This document shows, in pieces, positions 39,796-48,978 of a stretch of 64,000 nt of DNA. Position numbers and translations under genes: made by a program. Origin of the DNA: Hyphomicrobiales bacterium (GTDB lineage: Bacteria > Pseudomonadota > Alphaproteobacteria > Rhizobiales > JAJFHB01); contig JAJFHE010000024.1 of NCBI GenBank assembly GCA_021775755.1, positions 112,912 to 176,911 on the forward strand, written 5' to 3'. Each line of letters begins with the position of its first letter. The stretch's first letter is position 1. Under the pieces are notes generated by a model that saw only the letters and a list, made by a program, of their open reading frames with translations, had not been told where the DNA came from and searched no databases.

Positions 39796-41229
39796 GTGAA
39801 GGAACAGGCTGAAGGATTATTCTTCACCCATTCAGAACTCGACCGCGCCGCGGCGGAGCGCACGCTGGGCGAGGCCCTGTCGGGATGCGACGATGGCGAG
39901 CTGTTTCTGGAGTACCGCCAGAGCGAGGCACTCGTTTTTGACGATGCACGCCTCAAATCGGCAAGCTTCGACACCTCGCAAGGCTTCGGCTTGCGCGCCG
40001 TCGCGGGCGATGCCACCGGCTATGCGCATGCATCGGAGCTGTCGCAGCCCGCGATTGAGCGGGCGGCAGCTTCCATTCAGGCGGTAAAGTCCGGCCATAG
40101 CGGCGCGGTGGCCGTCGCATCTCCTCCTGGCACCAACCGCAGCCTTTACGGTGCCGATAATCCGCTGTCGGGCAATCCGTTTGAAAGCAAGGTGGCACTG
40201 CTGCAGGACATTGACGCCTACACGCGCGGCCGCGACGCGAAAGTGCGTCAGGTCTCGGTGTCACTTGCGGGCGAATGGCAGACCGTCATGCTGATCCGCG
40301 CCGACGGCTCGGCGCACCAGGACGTGCGGCCGCTTGTGCGCCTCAACATATCCGTCGTTGCCGCCGACGGCGACAGGCAGGAGACCGGGACCTACGGTAC
40401 CGGCGGGCGCACGGGATACGACACCATCTTGATGCCCCAGACATGGCAGGACTGCGCCGACGAAGCGCTACGCCAGGCACTGGTCAATCTCGACTCGGTT
40501 GATGCACCGGCCGGCGAAATGGACGTGGTGCTCGGCCCCGGCTGGCCCGGCATTTTGCTGCACGAGGCCATCGGGCATGGCCTGGAGGGCGACTTCAACC
40601 GCAAGAAAACTTCCGCCTTTGCCGGCCTCATGGGCGAGCGCGTCGCCTCGCCCGGCATCACCGTGGTCGATGACGGCACGCTGGACCAAAGGCGCGGCTC
40701 CCTGACGATCGACGATGAAGGCACACCGACATCGAGCACGACGCTGATCGAGGACGGCATTCTCGTCGGCTTCATGCAGGACCGCCTTAATGCAAGGCTC
40801 ATGGGGACGGAAGCGACCGGCAACGGCAGGCGCCAATCCTACGCCCATGTGCCAATGCCGCGCATGACCAACACCTACATGCTGTCGGGCGAGCATGAGC
40901 ACGACGAGATTATCTCCTCGGTGAAACAGGGCCTTTATGCCGTGTCGTTCGGCGGCGGGCAGGTCGACATCACCAACGGCAAGTTCGTCTTTTCGTGCAC
41001 GGAAGCCTACAAAATCGAGAACGGCAAGATCGGCGCGCCGGTCAAAGGGGCAACGCTGATCGGCAACGGCCCGGACTCACTCACGCGCGTAACCATGATC
41101 GGCAACGATATGGCGCTCGATCCCGGCATCGGCACCTGCGGCAAGGCCGGACAAAGCGTGCCGGTAGGCGTTGGCCAGCCGACCCTGCGCCTCAACGGGC
41201 TGACGGTTGGCGGTACCGCGGCGCAGTAA
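39796..41229 (+). CDS. tldD: Metalloprotease TldD
   Basis: A 477-residue zinc protease subunit that acts with TldE/PmbA on unfolded peptides, microcin precursors and CcdA. The zinc motif is HEAIGH (256-261) in GILLHEAIGHGLEGDFN, the classic TldD sequence. SFGGGQVDITNGKFVFSC (in part) and IGTCGKAGQSVPVGVGQP near the C-terminus are also conserved. The start at 39796 is GTG. TldE is not in the window. It is 48 bp after the ialB-like gene. Confidence 0.96.
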   Translation: MKEQAEGLFFTHSELDRAAAERTLGEALSGCDDGELFLEYRQSEALVFDDARLKSASFDTSQGFGLRAVAGDATGYAHASELSQPAIERAAASIQAVKSGHSGAVAVASPPGTNRSLYGADNPLSGNPFESKVALLQDIDAYTRGRDAKVRQVSVSLAGEWQTVMLIRADGSAHQDVRPLVRLNISVVAADGDRQETGTYGTGGRTGYDTILMPQTWQDCADEALRQALVNLDSVDAPAGEMDVVLGPGWPGILLHEAIGHGLEGDFNRKKTSAFAGLMGERVASPGITVVDDGTLDQRRGSLTIDDEGTPTSSTTLIEDGILVGFMQDRLNARLMGTEATGNGRRQSYAHVPMPRMTNTYMLSGEHEHDEIISSVKQGLYAVSFGGGQVDITNGKFVFSCTEAYKIENGKIGAPVKGATLIGNGPDSLTRVTMIGNDMALDPGIGTCGKAGQSVPVGVGQPTLRLNGLTVGGTAAQ

Positions 41230-41291
41230 GCGCGGCCCCTCGCGCGTACGCCTCGCGCCGAACACCCACACCCTCCAAACAGGAGCCGTTC

Positions 41292-42458
41292 ATGCCGACT
41301 TCGACGCCTGAGGCAAGCCAGTGCGGGGAGATCGGGATCGATGCCCTTCTGGCGGAACTGAAGCGGGCCGGCGCCGCAGCCTTTGAAGACGCTGAGAGCC
41401 TGCCGCCGCAGGCCTATCGTTCAGACGCGCTGCTATCCCTTGAAGAAAAACACCTGTTCCGTGCCGGCTGGGTCTGTCCGGGACGCGGCGCCGACATCCC
41501 CGATGCAGGCGACTATCTGACGTTCTCGGTCGGCGGACAGCCGATCTTCACCATCCGCGATGCGCAGGGCGGAATTCGCACCTTTGCCAATGTCTGCCGC
41601 CATCGCATGATGCGGCTGCTGGAGGGCAGCGGCTCGTGCAAACGGATCGTCTGTCCGTATCACAGCTGGACGTACGATCTCGATGGCCGGCTCGTCGGCG
41701 TGCCGCTAGCAGACGGGTTCGCCGGGCTCGACAAATCCAGTCTCGGCCTTCCCGAACTGCGCACCGAAATCTGGGAAGGCTGGATATATGTCAGCGCCGA
41801 TGCGGACGCACCACTTCCGAGCGAAACACTCGCAGAGCTGCAGGCCGTTGTCGGCCGCTATGATATGGCGAACTACGTCCCCCTGCTCACGGAAGACAAG
41901 GTCTGGGAGACCAACTGGAAGATCGTTTCTGACAACTTCATGGAAAGCTATCACCTGCGCTATGCGCACGGCGAGACGCTGGGACGCGACTATCCGGTCG
42001 ACCGAACGGAGTTTCCGCAAAAGCGCCACGACGGCTTCACCTATTCAACATTTACCCTGGGCGAGGCGAACGCATTCGGCCGGGCGCACCCCGACAACAA
42101 AAAGCTTGAAGGCGAATGGCGCCGCACGTCGGTGCTGCCGACGATCTTTCCCGCCCACATGATCGTGCTGACGCCGGACTACCTGCGTTATCTCTCGCTG
42201 CGCCCTGACGGTGCCGGCCGCACGCACATCCGCTACGGCGTCGCGGTTCCGCCGGAAGTGCATGCCTCGTGGGAAAACGCGGATGACGAGGCGACAAAAC
42301 TCTGCGGGCTGCTTGAACGCGTAAACGGGGAGGATCGCCATCTGGTGGAAGGCGTTTATCAAGGCGCCGGCGGCACCCTGACACAGTCCGGACCGCTGCA
42401 TCAGTTCGAGCGGGAAATCCACGATTTCATCGTCTACCTCGCACGGCGGCTTGCTTGA
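41292..42458 (+). CDS. Rieske non-heme iron oxygenase, alpha subunit
   Basis: A 388-residue ring-hydroxylase-type oxygenase. The Rieske [2Fe-2S] ligands are Cys102-x-His104 and Cys121-x2-His124 (VCRHRMM, CPYHSW). The mononuclear iron site is DNFMESYHLRYAH (Asp214, Glu218, His221, His226). The single-chain layout resembles choline, glycine-betaine or carnitine monooxygenases, but the substrate cannot be assigned. No reductase is adjacent. ATG 41292 has AGGAG 6 bp upstream; the frame extends further into tldD, but without merit. Confidence 0.92.
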   Translation: MPTSTPEASQCGEIGIDALLAELKRAGAAAFEDAESLPPQAYRSDALLSLEEKHLFRAGWVCPGRGADIPDAGDYLTFSVGGQPIFTIRDAQGGIRTFANVCRHRMMRLLEGSGSCKRIVCPYHSWTYDLDGRLVGVPLADGFAGLDKSSLGLPELRTEIWEGWIYVSADADAPLPSETLAELQAVVGRYDMANYVPLLTEDKVWETNWKIVSDNFMESYHLRYAHGETLGRDYPVDRTEFPQKRHDGFTYSTFTLGEANAFGRAHPDNKKLEGEWRRTSVLPTIFPAHMIVLTPDYLRYLSLRPDGAGRTHIRYGVAVPPEVHASWENADDEATKLCGLLERVNGEDRHLVEGVYQGAGGTLTQSGPLHQFEREIHDFIVYLARRLA

Positions 42459-42484
42459 GAAAACGCGCGAAAACGGTGTATCGG

Positions 42485-42847
42485 CTACCGGTCCGCGGGG
42501 ACCCATGCCGGTAGCGGTGTTCCGCCCGTGTAATGGTTTTCCGCCGGGTTTTCCCGGAAGAGCACATAAAGGTCGACCGGCTCCGATCCCAACTCGGCCT
42601 GCAGGATTTCTGCGATGGCGTCGACCAGTGCCTTCTTGCGCTCAGCCTCGCGTCCCGGGCGCAAATCCACGGTGACCAGTGGCACGCCATCACCCAATTC
42701 GGCGAAAGCTTCGCGGACGGCGACGTAGTCGTACTTGGTTTCCTTGGGAGCCAGGGTGTCCAGCACCGCCTGCTTGACCCCGTCGCGGATGCGGCTTTTT
42801 ATTTCTCGTCCCGTTCCCTCGGGCACGTCTATGCGGATAACCGGCAT
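42485..42847 (-). CDS. Tautomerase family protein (4-OT-like)
   Basis: A 120-residue protein beginning M-P-VIRIDVPEG, where Pro1 would be the catalytic base after Met removal. It has two beta-alpha-beta repeats (res 1-60 and 60-120), as in the longer tautomerase_3 or fused 4-oxalocrotonate tautomerase forms. The second half has VTVDLRPGREAERK. The substrate is unknown. It is convergent with the Rieske gene, 26 bp apart. Confidence 0.8.
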   Translation of the reverse strand: MPVIRIDVPEGTGREIKSRIRDGVKQAVLDTLAPKETKYDYVAVREAFAELGDGVPLVTVDLRPGREAERKKALVDAIAEILQAELGSEPVDLYVLFRENPAENHYTGGTPLPAWVPADR

Positions 42848-43123
42848 GTTTTTCTCCGTTGCTGGCTCTTGTTCAAGGCCTGGCTAGGTGTTCGAGTCGA
42901 GAGCCTTGATACATCCAGTACCGGTAAACACTCAACCCTGTCGGGAACACAACACCGACGGTACGCTTCTTCGCCCTGACGAAAATTCTGCAATACAGGG
43001 CGGAAACGGGCGGTGGTGAGCCCCATCCCAAATTAACCCTATTCAGAACAACAGCTTAGATGAAACGCACCCGCTTCATATGATGACATGTGCGCGGAAC
43101 GAGGGGCCGCAGGGAGATGACAA

Positions 43124-44023
43124 ATGCGTTTTCTTGCGACGATGGCGTGTGCCATGTTCGTATTCCTCGGGGCCCAGGCTGCGGCAATTGCGGCATGCCA
43201 GACGGCTGTTACCCGTACCATCGCGGTGGGGCCTTCCAATGGCATGCACCCGCGTTCCGGTGTATTTCTGTCGAGTGATATACTGAATGACCGCGAGGTG
43301 GTTCTCACCTTCGATGACGGCCCCCTGCCCGGACCCACCGGCGATGTCCTGAGAACTCTCGATGAGCATTGCCTCCGCGCGACGTTCTTCATTGTCGGCT
43401 CCATGGCGCGGGCAAACCCGGACATGGTGCGACGGATTGCCGAACTCGGTCACACGGTCGGCGTTCACACCTTCTCGCACGCCAATCTGTCCAATGTTTC
43501 GCGACGCCGGGCCATACGCCAGATACTGGGAGGCTACCGTGCGGTGGAAAACGCGATCGCGCCTTACAGAGCCGCGCCGTTTTTCCGGTTTCCCTATCTC
43601 GCGGAATCGGGAAGGCTGCGCCGATACCTCGCACAACAGCGGTTCTCCGTTTTCAGCGCCCCGGTGATCGCCGGCGATGACTGGATGCGTATCTCCGGAA
43701 GCGAAATCCTGAAACGGGTCATGCGCCGGCTCAGGCATGACGGCAAGGGCGTCATTTTGTTGCACGACATCAAGCGAACAACCGCGCGCATGCTGCCGCA
43801 GCTTCTGGCAGCCCTTCAGGCGGAGGGGTTCAAAATAGTGCACCTCGTACCCTCGGCCCTGATCCCGGCGGGATTTGCCGAATCCGCACCGGTGATTACC
43901 GCGGCCCGGAACACGGCACGCCGCAGACGCCAACAGAACGAAACCGTACAATCCCTGCGCGCCCGGCGAGATGCCGGCAGGGACACCAGGCGCCATGCCG
44001 TGCGGGTGGAGGACCTGAGGTAA
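43124..44023 (+). CDS. Secreted polysaccharide deacetylase (NodB-type, CE4)
   Basis: A 299-residue CE4 deacetylase with a signal peptide (MRFLATMACAMFVFLG, cut near residue 24). Motif 1 is LTFDDGP (Asp64-65), motif 2 is HTFSHANL (His115, His119), then FRFPYL and VILLHDI. The set of metal ligands is complete. The C-terminal 50 residues are Arg-rich and unconserved. It would deacetylate N-acetylglucosamine units in peptidoglycan or a surface polysaccharide. Confidence 0.92.
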   Translation: MRFLATMACAMFVFLGAQAAAIAACQTAVTRTIAVGPSNGMHPRSGVFLSSDILNDREVVLTFDDGPLPGPTGDVLRTLDEHCLRATFFIVGSMARANPDMVRRIAELGHTVGVHTFSHANLSNVSRRRAIRQILGGYRAVENAIAPYRAAPFFRFPYLAESGRLRRYLAQQRFSVFSAPVIAGDDWMRISGSEILKRVMRRLRHDGKGVILLHDIKRTTARMLPQLLAALQAEGFKIVHLVPSALIPAGFAESAPVITAARNTARRRRQQNETVQSLRARRDAGRDTRRHAVRVEDLR

Positions 44024-44099
44024 ACCAGACAGCATCATGCCGGTTGACCTCAAAGGCTGCGACCGTTAGGCGTGGGCGATCCTCCAGCGCAAGGCCTTC

Positions 44100-45488
44100 A
44101 TGTCAGAAACGCAACCCAGTGCGCCCCGCTCCACGAACGCAAAGTTCGTAACCGGGTCGACCATGCGCCACGTCGTGGTCATGACCGCGACGGGATCGAT
44201 CGGCCTGACAGCGCTTTTCCTGGTCGATTTTACCGATCTCTACTTTCTGAGCCTGCTGGGTGAAACGGAAGTCGCCGGCGCCATCGGTTACGCCGGTGCG
44301 GTAATCTACTTCAACGTTTCGATCTGCATCGGCATGACCATCGCGATCTCGGCGCTGGTGTCACGCGCCATCGGAGCCCGGCGCGAGGAAGATGCGCGGC
44401 GCATCGCGGCAAGCACGATCTTGTTCACGGTTCTGTTCACGAGCGCGGTGTCGTTTCTTCTGTTCCTGTCGATTGACTATTTTCTCGTGCTGCTGGGCGC
44501 GGAAGGCGAGGCATTCGAAATCGCCGGCCGGTTCGCGCGCATCACCATAATCTCCTTGCCGGTGCTCGGTTTCGGCATGTGCTGCAACGGCATATTGCGG
44601 GCGCTGGGCGATGCCAAACGGGCCATGTACACGACGCTTGCCGGCGGTATCGTCAATGCCGTGCTCGATCCGATTTTCATATTCGGGCTGGATCTTGGCG
44701 TCGATGGCGCGGCCTGGGCCTCCGTGTGCGCCCGGTTTGCCGTTGTTGCGGTGGGGTTGTGGGGCACCGTTAGCGTACACAGGTTCCTTGAGATGCCCCG
44801 CTGGATGGGCCTGCGCCGCGATATCGGCACCATATCCAAAATCGCCTTTCCCGCCATGCTGACCAACGTGGCGACGCCGTTCTCGACGGCCTACCTGACC
44901 TATACGATCGCACCGTTCGGCGACGATGCGGTGGCCGCAACCGCCATCATCAACCGGCTTGTGCCATTGTCGTTCGGCGTCGTGTTCTCGCTGTCGGGCG
45001 CCATCGGACCGATCATCGGTCAGAACTACGGCGCCCTGAACATGGCGCGGGTGCGGCGCGCCTATCTCGACGCCATGAAGTTTGCCGGCGTCTATGTGCT
45101 GGCCGTCTCGATCGTTCTCTATCTGGTGCAGGATTTGATATCGGCGGTGTTCAACGCCTCCCCCGGTGCGGCACTTCTCGTCGGCATATTCTGCACCTGG
45201 GTCGCCATCACCTGGGCATTCGCGGGCGCGCAGTATGTTGCCAATGCCAGCTTCAACAATCTCGGCAAGCCGCACTGGTCGACGCTCTCTAACTGGGCCA
45301 AGGCAACGCTTGGCACGGTTCCCTTCGTCTACTACGGCGCCTTGTGGCACGGTGCCGCCGGCGCGCTCATCGGCATGGGGCTTGGATCGCTGGTGTTCGG
45401 CGTTATCGCGGGCGTCCTTGGGTACGTTCACCTGGCGCGGCTTGCAAGGAAGGCCGAGAGCGCTCCGGCCCAGATCATGAACTCATAA
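44100..45488 (+). CDS. MATE family efflux transporter
   Basis: A 462-residue protein with about 12 transmembrane helices and two MATE repeats. Conserved signs include ALGDAKRAMYTTLAGGIVNAVLDPIFIF (shown in part), MLTNVATPFSTAYL, and FSLSGAIGPIIGQNYGA in the second half. It would export drugs or metabolites in exchange for Na+ or H+. The last residues MNS and the stop come from a copy of a dispersed repeat motif. It follows the deacetylase by 76 bp. Confidence 0.93.
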   Translation: MSETQPSAPRSTNAKFVTGSTMRHVVVMTATGSIGLTALFLVDFTDLYFLSLLGETEVAGAIGYAGAVIYFNVSICIGMTIAISALVSRAIGARREEDARRIAASTILFTVLFTSAVSFLLFLSIDYFLVLLGAEGEAFEIAGRFARITIISLPVLGFGMCCNGILRALGDAKRAMYTTLAGGIVNAVLDPIFIFGLDLGVDGAAWASVCARFAVVAVGLWGTVSVHRFLEMPRWMGLRRDIGTISKIAFPAMLTNVATPFSTAYLTYTIAPFGDDAVAATAIINRLVPLSFGVVFSLSGAIGPIIGQNYGALNMARVRRAYLDAMKFAGVYVLAVSIVLYLVQDLISAVFNASPGAALLVGIFCTWVAITWAFAGAQYVANASFNNLGKPHWSTLSNWAKATLGTVPFVYYGALWHGAAGALIGMGLGSLVFGVIAGVLGYVHLARLARKAESAPAQIMNS

Positions 45489-45491
45489 ATA
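45474..45491 (+). repeat. Dispersed motif copy C (TCATGAACTCATAAATA)
   Basis: This sequence matches the outer end of the 28475 inverted-repeat element for 17 bp, then diverges. It supplies the last codons (ATG AAC TCA) and stop (TAA) of the MATE gene. Confidence 0.55.
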
Positions 45492-45558
45492 CCCTTCACG
45501 ACCCCGACTTAGTCTGCAACTATGCTCGGCAACCTCCCTTTTCACGACAGGAAGTAGC

Positions 45559-46329
45559 ATGGACCTTGTTGATATCTTGATGCGCGCACAGAGCGGCAAT
45601 GCGATGGGCAATCTGGGACAGCGGTTCGGCCTCGACGAGGCACAGACACGGGCCGCGGTAGAGCAGCTGGCGCCCGTTGTGGCGGCCGGCCTCAAACGGA
45701 ATGCCGGTTCCGAACAGGGTCTCGGCGACCTGCTTTCCGCATTGCAGAGCGGCGACCATGGCCGGTACTACGACGATGCGAACGCAATCGATGACGCAAC
45801 GGCAGAAGGCAACGGCATTCTGGGGCATATATTCGGCGACCGGGAAGTTAGCCGCGAGGTCGCCAACCATGCCGCCGGCGAGACGGGCATCGGCGCCAGC
45901 ATTCTGAAACAGATGCTGCCCATCATCGCCTCTATCATCATGGGCTCCCTGTCGAACCGTTCACGCGAGCCGGGCCTGCAGGACATTATCGGCGACGTGC
46001 TCGGTGGCGCTATCGGCGGCTCGTCCGGACGCAGTGGCGGCGGCGGCGGAGGTATCCTCGGATCGATCCTCGGCAGCATACTCGGCGGTGCCATGGGTGG
46101 CGGGCGGCGATCAAGTGGCGGCAGACGCACACAGCGCAGCCCGCAACGTCAGCCCGGCCTTGAAGATATCTTCGGTGACATCCTCGGCGGCGGCATGCCC
46201 GGCGGCTCGACGACAGCGGAACCGTCGACGCGCGAGCGCACACCGCGCCGGCGCAGCGGCGGCGGCGGCACGGGAAACGCGGCGGAAGATCTGCTGGAAG
46301 CCGTCCTGCGCCGAACCGGACGCGGGTAA
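45559..46329 (+). CDS. DUF937 family protein
   Basis: A 256-residue protein with the DUF937 start (MDLVDILMRAQSGNAMGNLGQRFGLDEAQTRAAVEQLAP in part), then repeated ILKQMLPIIASIIMG and Gly-rich GGGGGGILGSILGSILGGAMGGG segments. The Gly/Ile/Leu-rich repeats are low complexity; the C-terminus is Arg/Ser/Gly-rich. Function is unknown. It is convergent with the small YHS-like gene, 6 bp apart. Confidence 0.85.
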   Translation: MDLVDILMRAQSGNAMGNLGQRFGLDEAQTRAAVEQLAPVVAAGLKRNAGSEQGLGDLLSALQSGDHGRYYDDANAIDDATAEGNGILGHIFGDREVSREVANHAAGETGIGASILKQMLPIIASIIMGSLSNRSREPGLQDIIGDVLGGAIGGSSGRSGGGGGGILGSILGSILGGAMGGGRRSSGGRRTQRSPQRQPGLEDIFGDILGGGMPGGSTTAEPSTRERTPRRRSGGGGTGNAAEDLLEAVLRRTGRG

Positions 46330-46335
46330 CGGCAA

Positions 46336-46521
46336 TCAGGTTTTCGAACTGCCGAGCGCACCGTCGAAATGCGATACGGCGCGCTCGAACTTTTCCTTGC
46401 AGCCGGGATTGCAGAACCCGACAACCTGACCGCGGTAGTGTGTGAGCGAATCCGCCTGTACGGGCTTGCCCGACCACGGGCAGGTTTCATTGACGCAATC
46501 GTCGAGGCTCAGTTCGGACAT
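46336..46521 (-). CDS. Small TRASH/YHS-like cysteine protein
   Basis: A 61-residue protein with CVNETCPWSGKPV and then VVGFCNPGCKEKFE, the pattern of the YHS/TRASH metal-binding fold. Similar proteins are sometimes mislabelled glutathione S-transferase. It may bind a metal ion. ATG 46521 is chosen. The 2OG oxygenase gene ends 7 bp upstream on the same strand. Confidence 0.72.
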   Translation of the reverse strand: MSELSLDDCVNETCPWSGKPVQADSLTHYRGQVVGFCNPGCKEKFERAVSHFDGALGSSKT

Positions 46522-46528
46522 GGCTTTT

Positions 46529-47491
46529 TCAATCCTTGTAGGCGGCGACGTGACCATAGGCCTGGCGGACGGATGCCAAGAGGTGCTCGCCGACGGTTGT
46601 TGCGGGATATTTAGGCGGATTGCCGGGCCCGTGACAAACAGGCAGGCATTCGACCGGCGTTGAATAATCGCAATTGGCGAAGAAGGCGATCGACAACCGG
46701 TCGCCCGCGCCCTTGTGGATTACCCGGTGCGGCGTGCAGGCGAAGCGATCGTTCGTCCAGCGCGCCATGATGTCCCCGATATTGATGACGAAGGTGTCTG
46801 GAATGGGCGGTGCCGCAATCCACTCTCCGGCCTGATTCTTGAGTTCAAGACCGCCGCTGTCGTCCTGCCAGAGGATCGTGAAACACTCAAAGTCCGAGTG
46901 TTCGCGAATGCCGCTCGAACCTGCGCCACCACGATAGAAATTGACGTTCATTATGCTGGCGGGCTTGTGCGTCCACGGCAGAAAGTAGTCTTCATCGAGG
47001 TCCAGCGCCGCGGCAAAGAGCTGGAAGACAGTTCGCGACAGCCTGAGCATTTCGCCATAATAGGCGCCGACGGCGGTGCGGAATTCAACCGGCTGCTCCG
47101 GCCATGCGTTGGGCCCGTAAAACCTGACGCCGGCGAGAAACTCCGGGTCGTCTTCGGCGGTGTCGAATCCGACCTTGAAACTCTCGAACTGCTCGCCTCC
47201 CTGATCTTCCCTCCGTGTCCCCACGGGAGTTGCGACATAGCCGCGGTGATTGGGCTGGCGGTCCATCTCCACCTTGCGCTTTTCCGCCTCGGGCAAGGCA
47301 TAGAACTGCCGTGCAGCATGGCTCGCGTCCGCAAGGTACCGCGGGTCAAGGCCATGCCCTGAAATATAGAGAAAGCCGACGTCTTCACAGGCGTGGGCAA
47401 CGCGGCGCGCAACTTCGCGCTTCGCCGACACGATGCCGGAGCGGAACGGCCCGATGTCGATGACGGGAACTTCGGTGAAGGCTTTTTTCAC
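46529..47491 (-). CDS. 2-oxoglutarate/Fe(II) dioxygenase, isopenicillin-N-synthase type
   Basis: A 320-residue oxygenase with the N-terminal DIOX_N domain (PVIDIGPF, GFLYISGHGL) and the 2OG-FeII jelly roll. Iron ligands are His198 and Asp200 (HSDFECFTIL) and His255 (PHRVIHK); RLS (Arg265-x-Ser267) binds 2-oxoglutarate. The substrate is unknown; relatives include flavonoid-type and ethylene-forming enzymes. It is followed on the strand by the small YHS-like gene. Confidence 0.92.
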   Translation of the reverse strand: MKKAFTEVPVIDIGPFRSGIVSAKREVARRVAHACEDVGFLYISGHGLDPRYLADASHAARQFYALPEAEKRKVEMDRQPNHRGYVATPVGTRREDQGGEQFESFKVGFDTAEDDPEFLAGVRFYGPNAWPEQPVEFRTAVGAYYGEMLRLSRTVFQLFAAALDLDEDYFLPWTHKPASIMNVNFYRGGAGSSGIREHSDFECFTILWQDDSGGLELKNQAGEWIAAPPIPDTFVINIGDIMARWTNDRFACTPHRVIHKGAGDRLSIAFFANCDYSTPVECLPVCHGPGNPPKYPATTVGEHLLASVRQAYGHVAAYKD

Positions 47492-47661
47492 GATACCCCC
47501 TCACAAATTGCAACATCCGCTATGACGATAACCGAGTCTGTGACCGACTGGCCACTCTCCACGTTACGGCATTGGACCTTGCCGGGCGCTGCCGCTTGGC
47601 GCCAGCATGGGCATACTCAACACCATGATGGCTTGTGCATCAATTGAAACCGGAGGATCGA

Positions 47662-47994
47662 ATGGAGTGGTTGGTATCGGGACAGGCGGCGCGCGAGGCG
47701 TTCGAGAAAGACCCGCAGAACAGACGATACGAAGACCTTCTGACCCATGGCACCATGCGGGTCGGATTGTATGCTCTGCGTGAGCACGACCCGCAGAAGC
47801 CGCACACACAAGACGAGATCTATATCGTGGCAGCCGGAACGGGCGAGTTCATCAATGACGGCGAGCGCAAGTCCTTTGCCCCCGGTGACATCATATTCGT
47901 CAAGGCAGGGGTGGAACACCGGTTTGAAAATTTCAGCTCCGACTTCCAAACCTGGGTGGTATTCTGGGGCCCGGAAGGCGGCGAGGCCGCATAG
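47662..47994 (+). CDS. Cupin domain protein
   Basis: A 110-residue single-domain cupin. Motif 1 is PHTQDEIYIVAAGTGEF, with the His/Glu metal ligands, and motif 2 is PGDIIFVKAGVEHRFENF. ATG 47662 with GGAGG 6 bp upstream is chosen over ATG 47635. It sits 20 bp before the MBL-fold gene, so they form a likely two-gene operon. Confidence 0.86.
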   Translation: MEWLVSGQAAREAFEKDPQNRRYEDLLTHGTMRVGLYALREHDPQKPHTQDEIYIVAAGTGEFINDGERKSFAPGDIIFVKAGVEHRFENFSSDFQTWVVFWGPEGGEAA

Positions 47995-48014
47995 CTTCGA
48001 GAGACGAAACGCAT

Positions 48015-48893
48015 ATGGAAACGGTGGATAGCTGGCAGGTCGGCGACATCAAGGTCACGCGGATACTGGAACTTATCGAGCACTTCATGGAACCGCTCGA
48101 AATGTTCCCCGATGCGACGGAAGAAGCGCTCTCAGAACATCGCGCGTGGATGGTCCCTCATGCGTTATGTCCGGACACGAACAGGATCATCCTGCCAATC
48201 CAGAGCTATCTGGTTCAGACCGCGCAGCACACGGTGCTCATTGATTCCTGCGTCGGCAACGACAAGACCTTCCCGTGGAACGAGAACTGGAACCAGCGGC
48301 GCGACGAAACTTTCCTGCGCAATCTGGCGGCCGCGGGCGTCAGCCCGGACGATATCGATTTTGTGTTCTGCACGCATCTCCATGTCGATCACTGCGGCTG
48401 GAATACGAAACTTGTCGACGGTCGCTGGGTGCCGACCTTCCCGAACGCGCGCTACGTCATGTCCGAAACGGAGTTCAAGTTCACCGAAGCCAATGCCGGT
48501 TCTGGCTCTGGCCGCACGTTTGAGGAAAATGTGCAGCCGATCGCCGAGGCCGGGCAGGCATTGCTCGTCGCCATGGATCACACGCTCGACGACACCGTGT
48601 GGCTTGAACCAACGCCGGGGCACACGCCGGGACATGTCGCGGTGCATCTCACCTCCCGCGGCCACGACGGTGTAATGTGCGGCGACCTGATACACAGCCC
48701 CATCCAGTGCGTTTTCCCCGACTGGAGCTTCAAGTTCGACGTCGACCGCGAGCAATCGCGCGTCACACGCCGCAAGTTTCTGGAGGACTGCTGCGGCAGC
48801 GGGCGGCAGGTGTTTACCGCTCACTTCCCTCTGCCCTCAGTGGGCCGCGTTGAGGAACGCGGCGATGCTTTCCGGTTTGATTACCCGGGTTGA
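48015..48893 (+). CDS. MBL-fold metallo-hydrolase
   Basis: A 292-residue metallo-beta-lactamase-fold hydrolase. The metal motif is THLHVDHCGW (His121, His123, Asp125, His126); later ligands are in PGHTPGHVAV and CGDLIHSP, with a last His in FTAHFPLPS. The sequence resembles quorum-quenching lactonases and related esterases (AttM/AiiB-like), but the substrate is not fixed. It is likely cotranscribed with the cupin gene. Confidence 0.9.
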   Translation: METVDSWQVGDIKVTRILELIEHFMEPLEMFPDATEEALSEHRAWMVPHALCPDTNRIILPIQSYLVQTAQHTVLIDSCVGNDKTFPWNENWNQRRDETFLRNLAAAGVSPDDIDFVFCTHLHVDHCGWNTKLVDGRWVPTFPNARYVMSETEFKFTEANAGSGSGRTFEENVQPIAEAGQALLVAMDHTLDDTVWLEPTPGHTPGHVAVHLTSRGHDGVMCGDLIHSPIQCVFPDWSFKFDVDREQSRVTRRKFLEDCCGSGRQVFTAHFPLPSVGRVEERGDAFRFDYPG

Positions 48894-48926
48894 AAATCGC
48901 AACGCCAGGCCGGTGTCCCACGTTTG

Positions 48927-48944
48927 TTGACCGATCGTTCCAAA
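48927..48944 (+). promoter_or_regulatory. Candidate TetR operator, upstream copy
   Basis: TTGACCGATCGTTCCAAA lies 35 bp before the TetR start. The same 18 bp, with one mismatch and in reverse orientation, lies before the AhpD-like gene (49577). The sequence includes a possible -35 (TTGACC), with TAACGT 17 bp on (48951), so a bound repressor would block this promoter. Confidence 0.65.
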
Positions 48945-48978
48945 CTCCCTAACGTGCGCTCGACTGGAGAACACGCAC

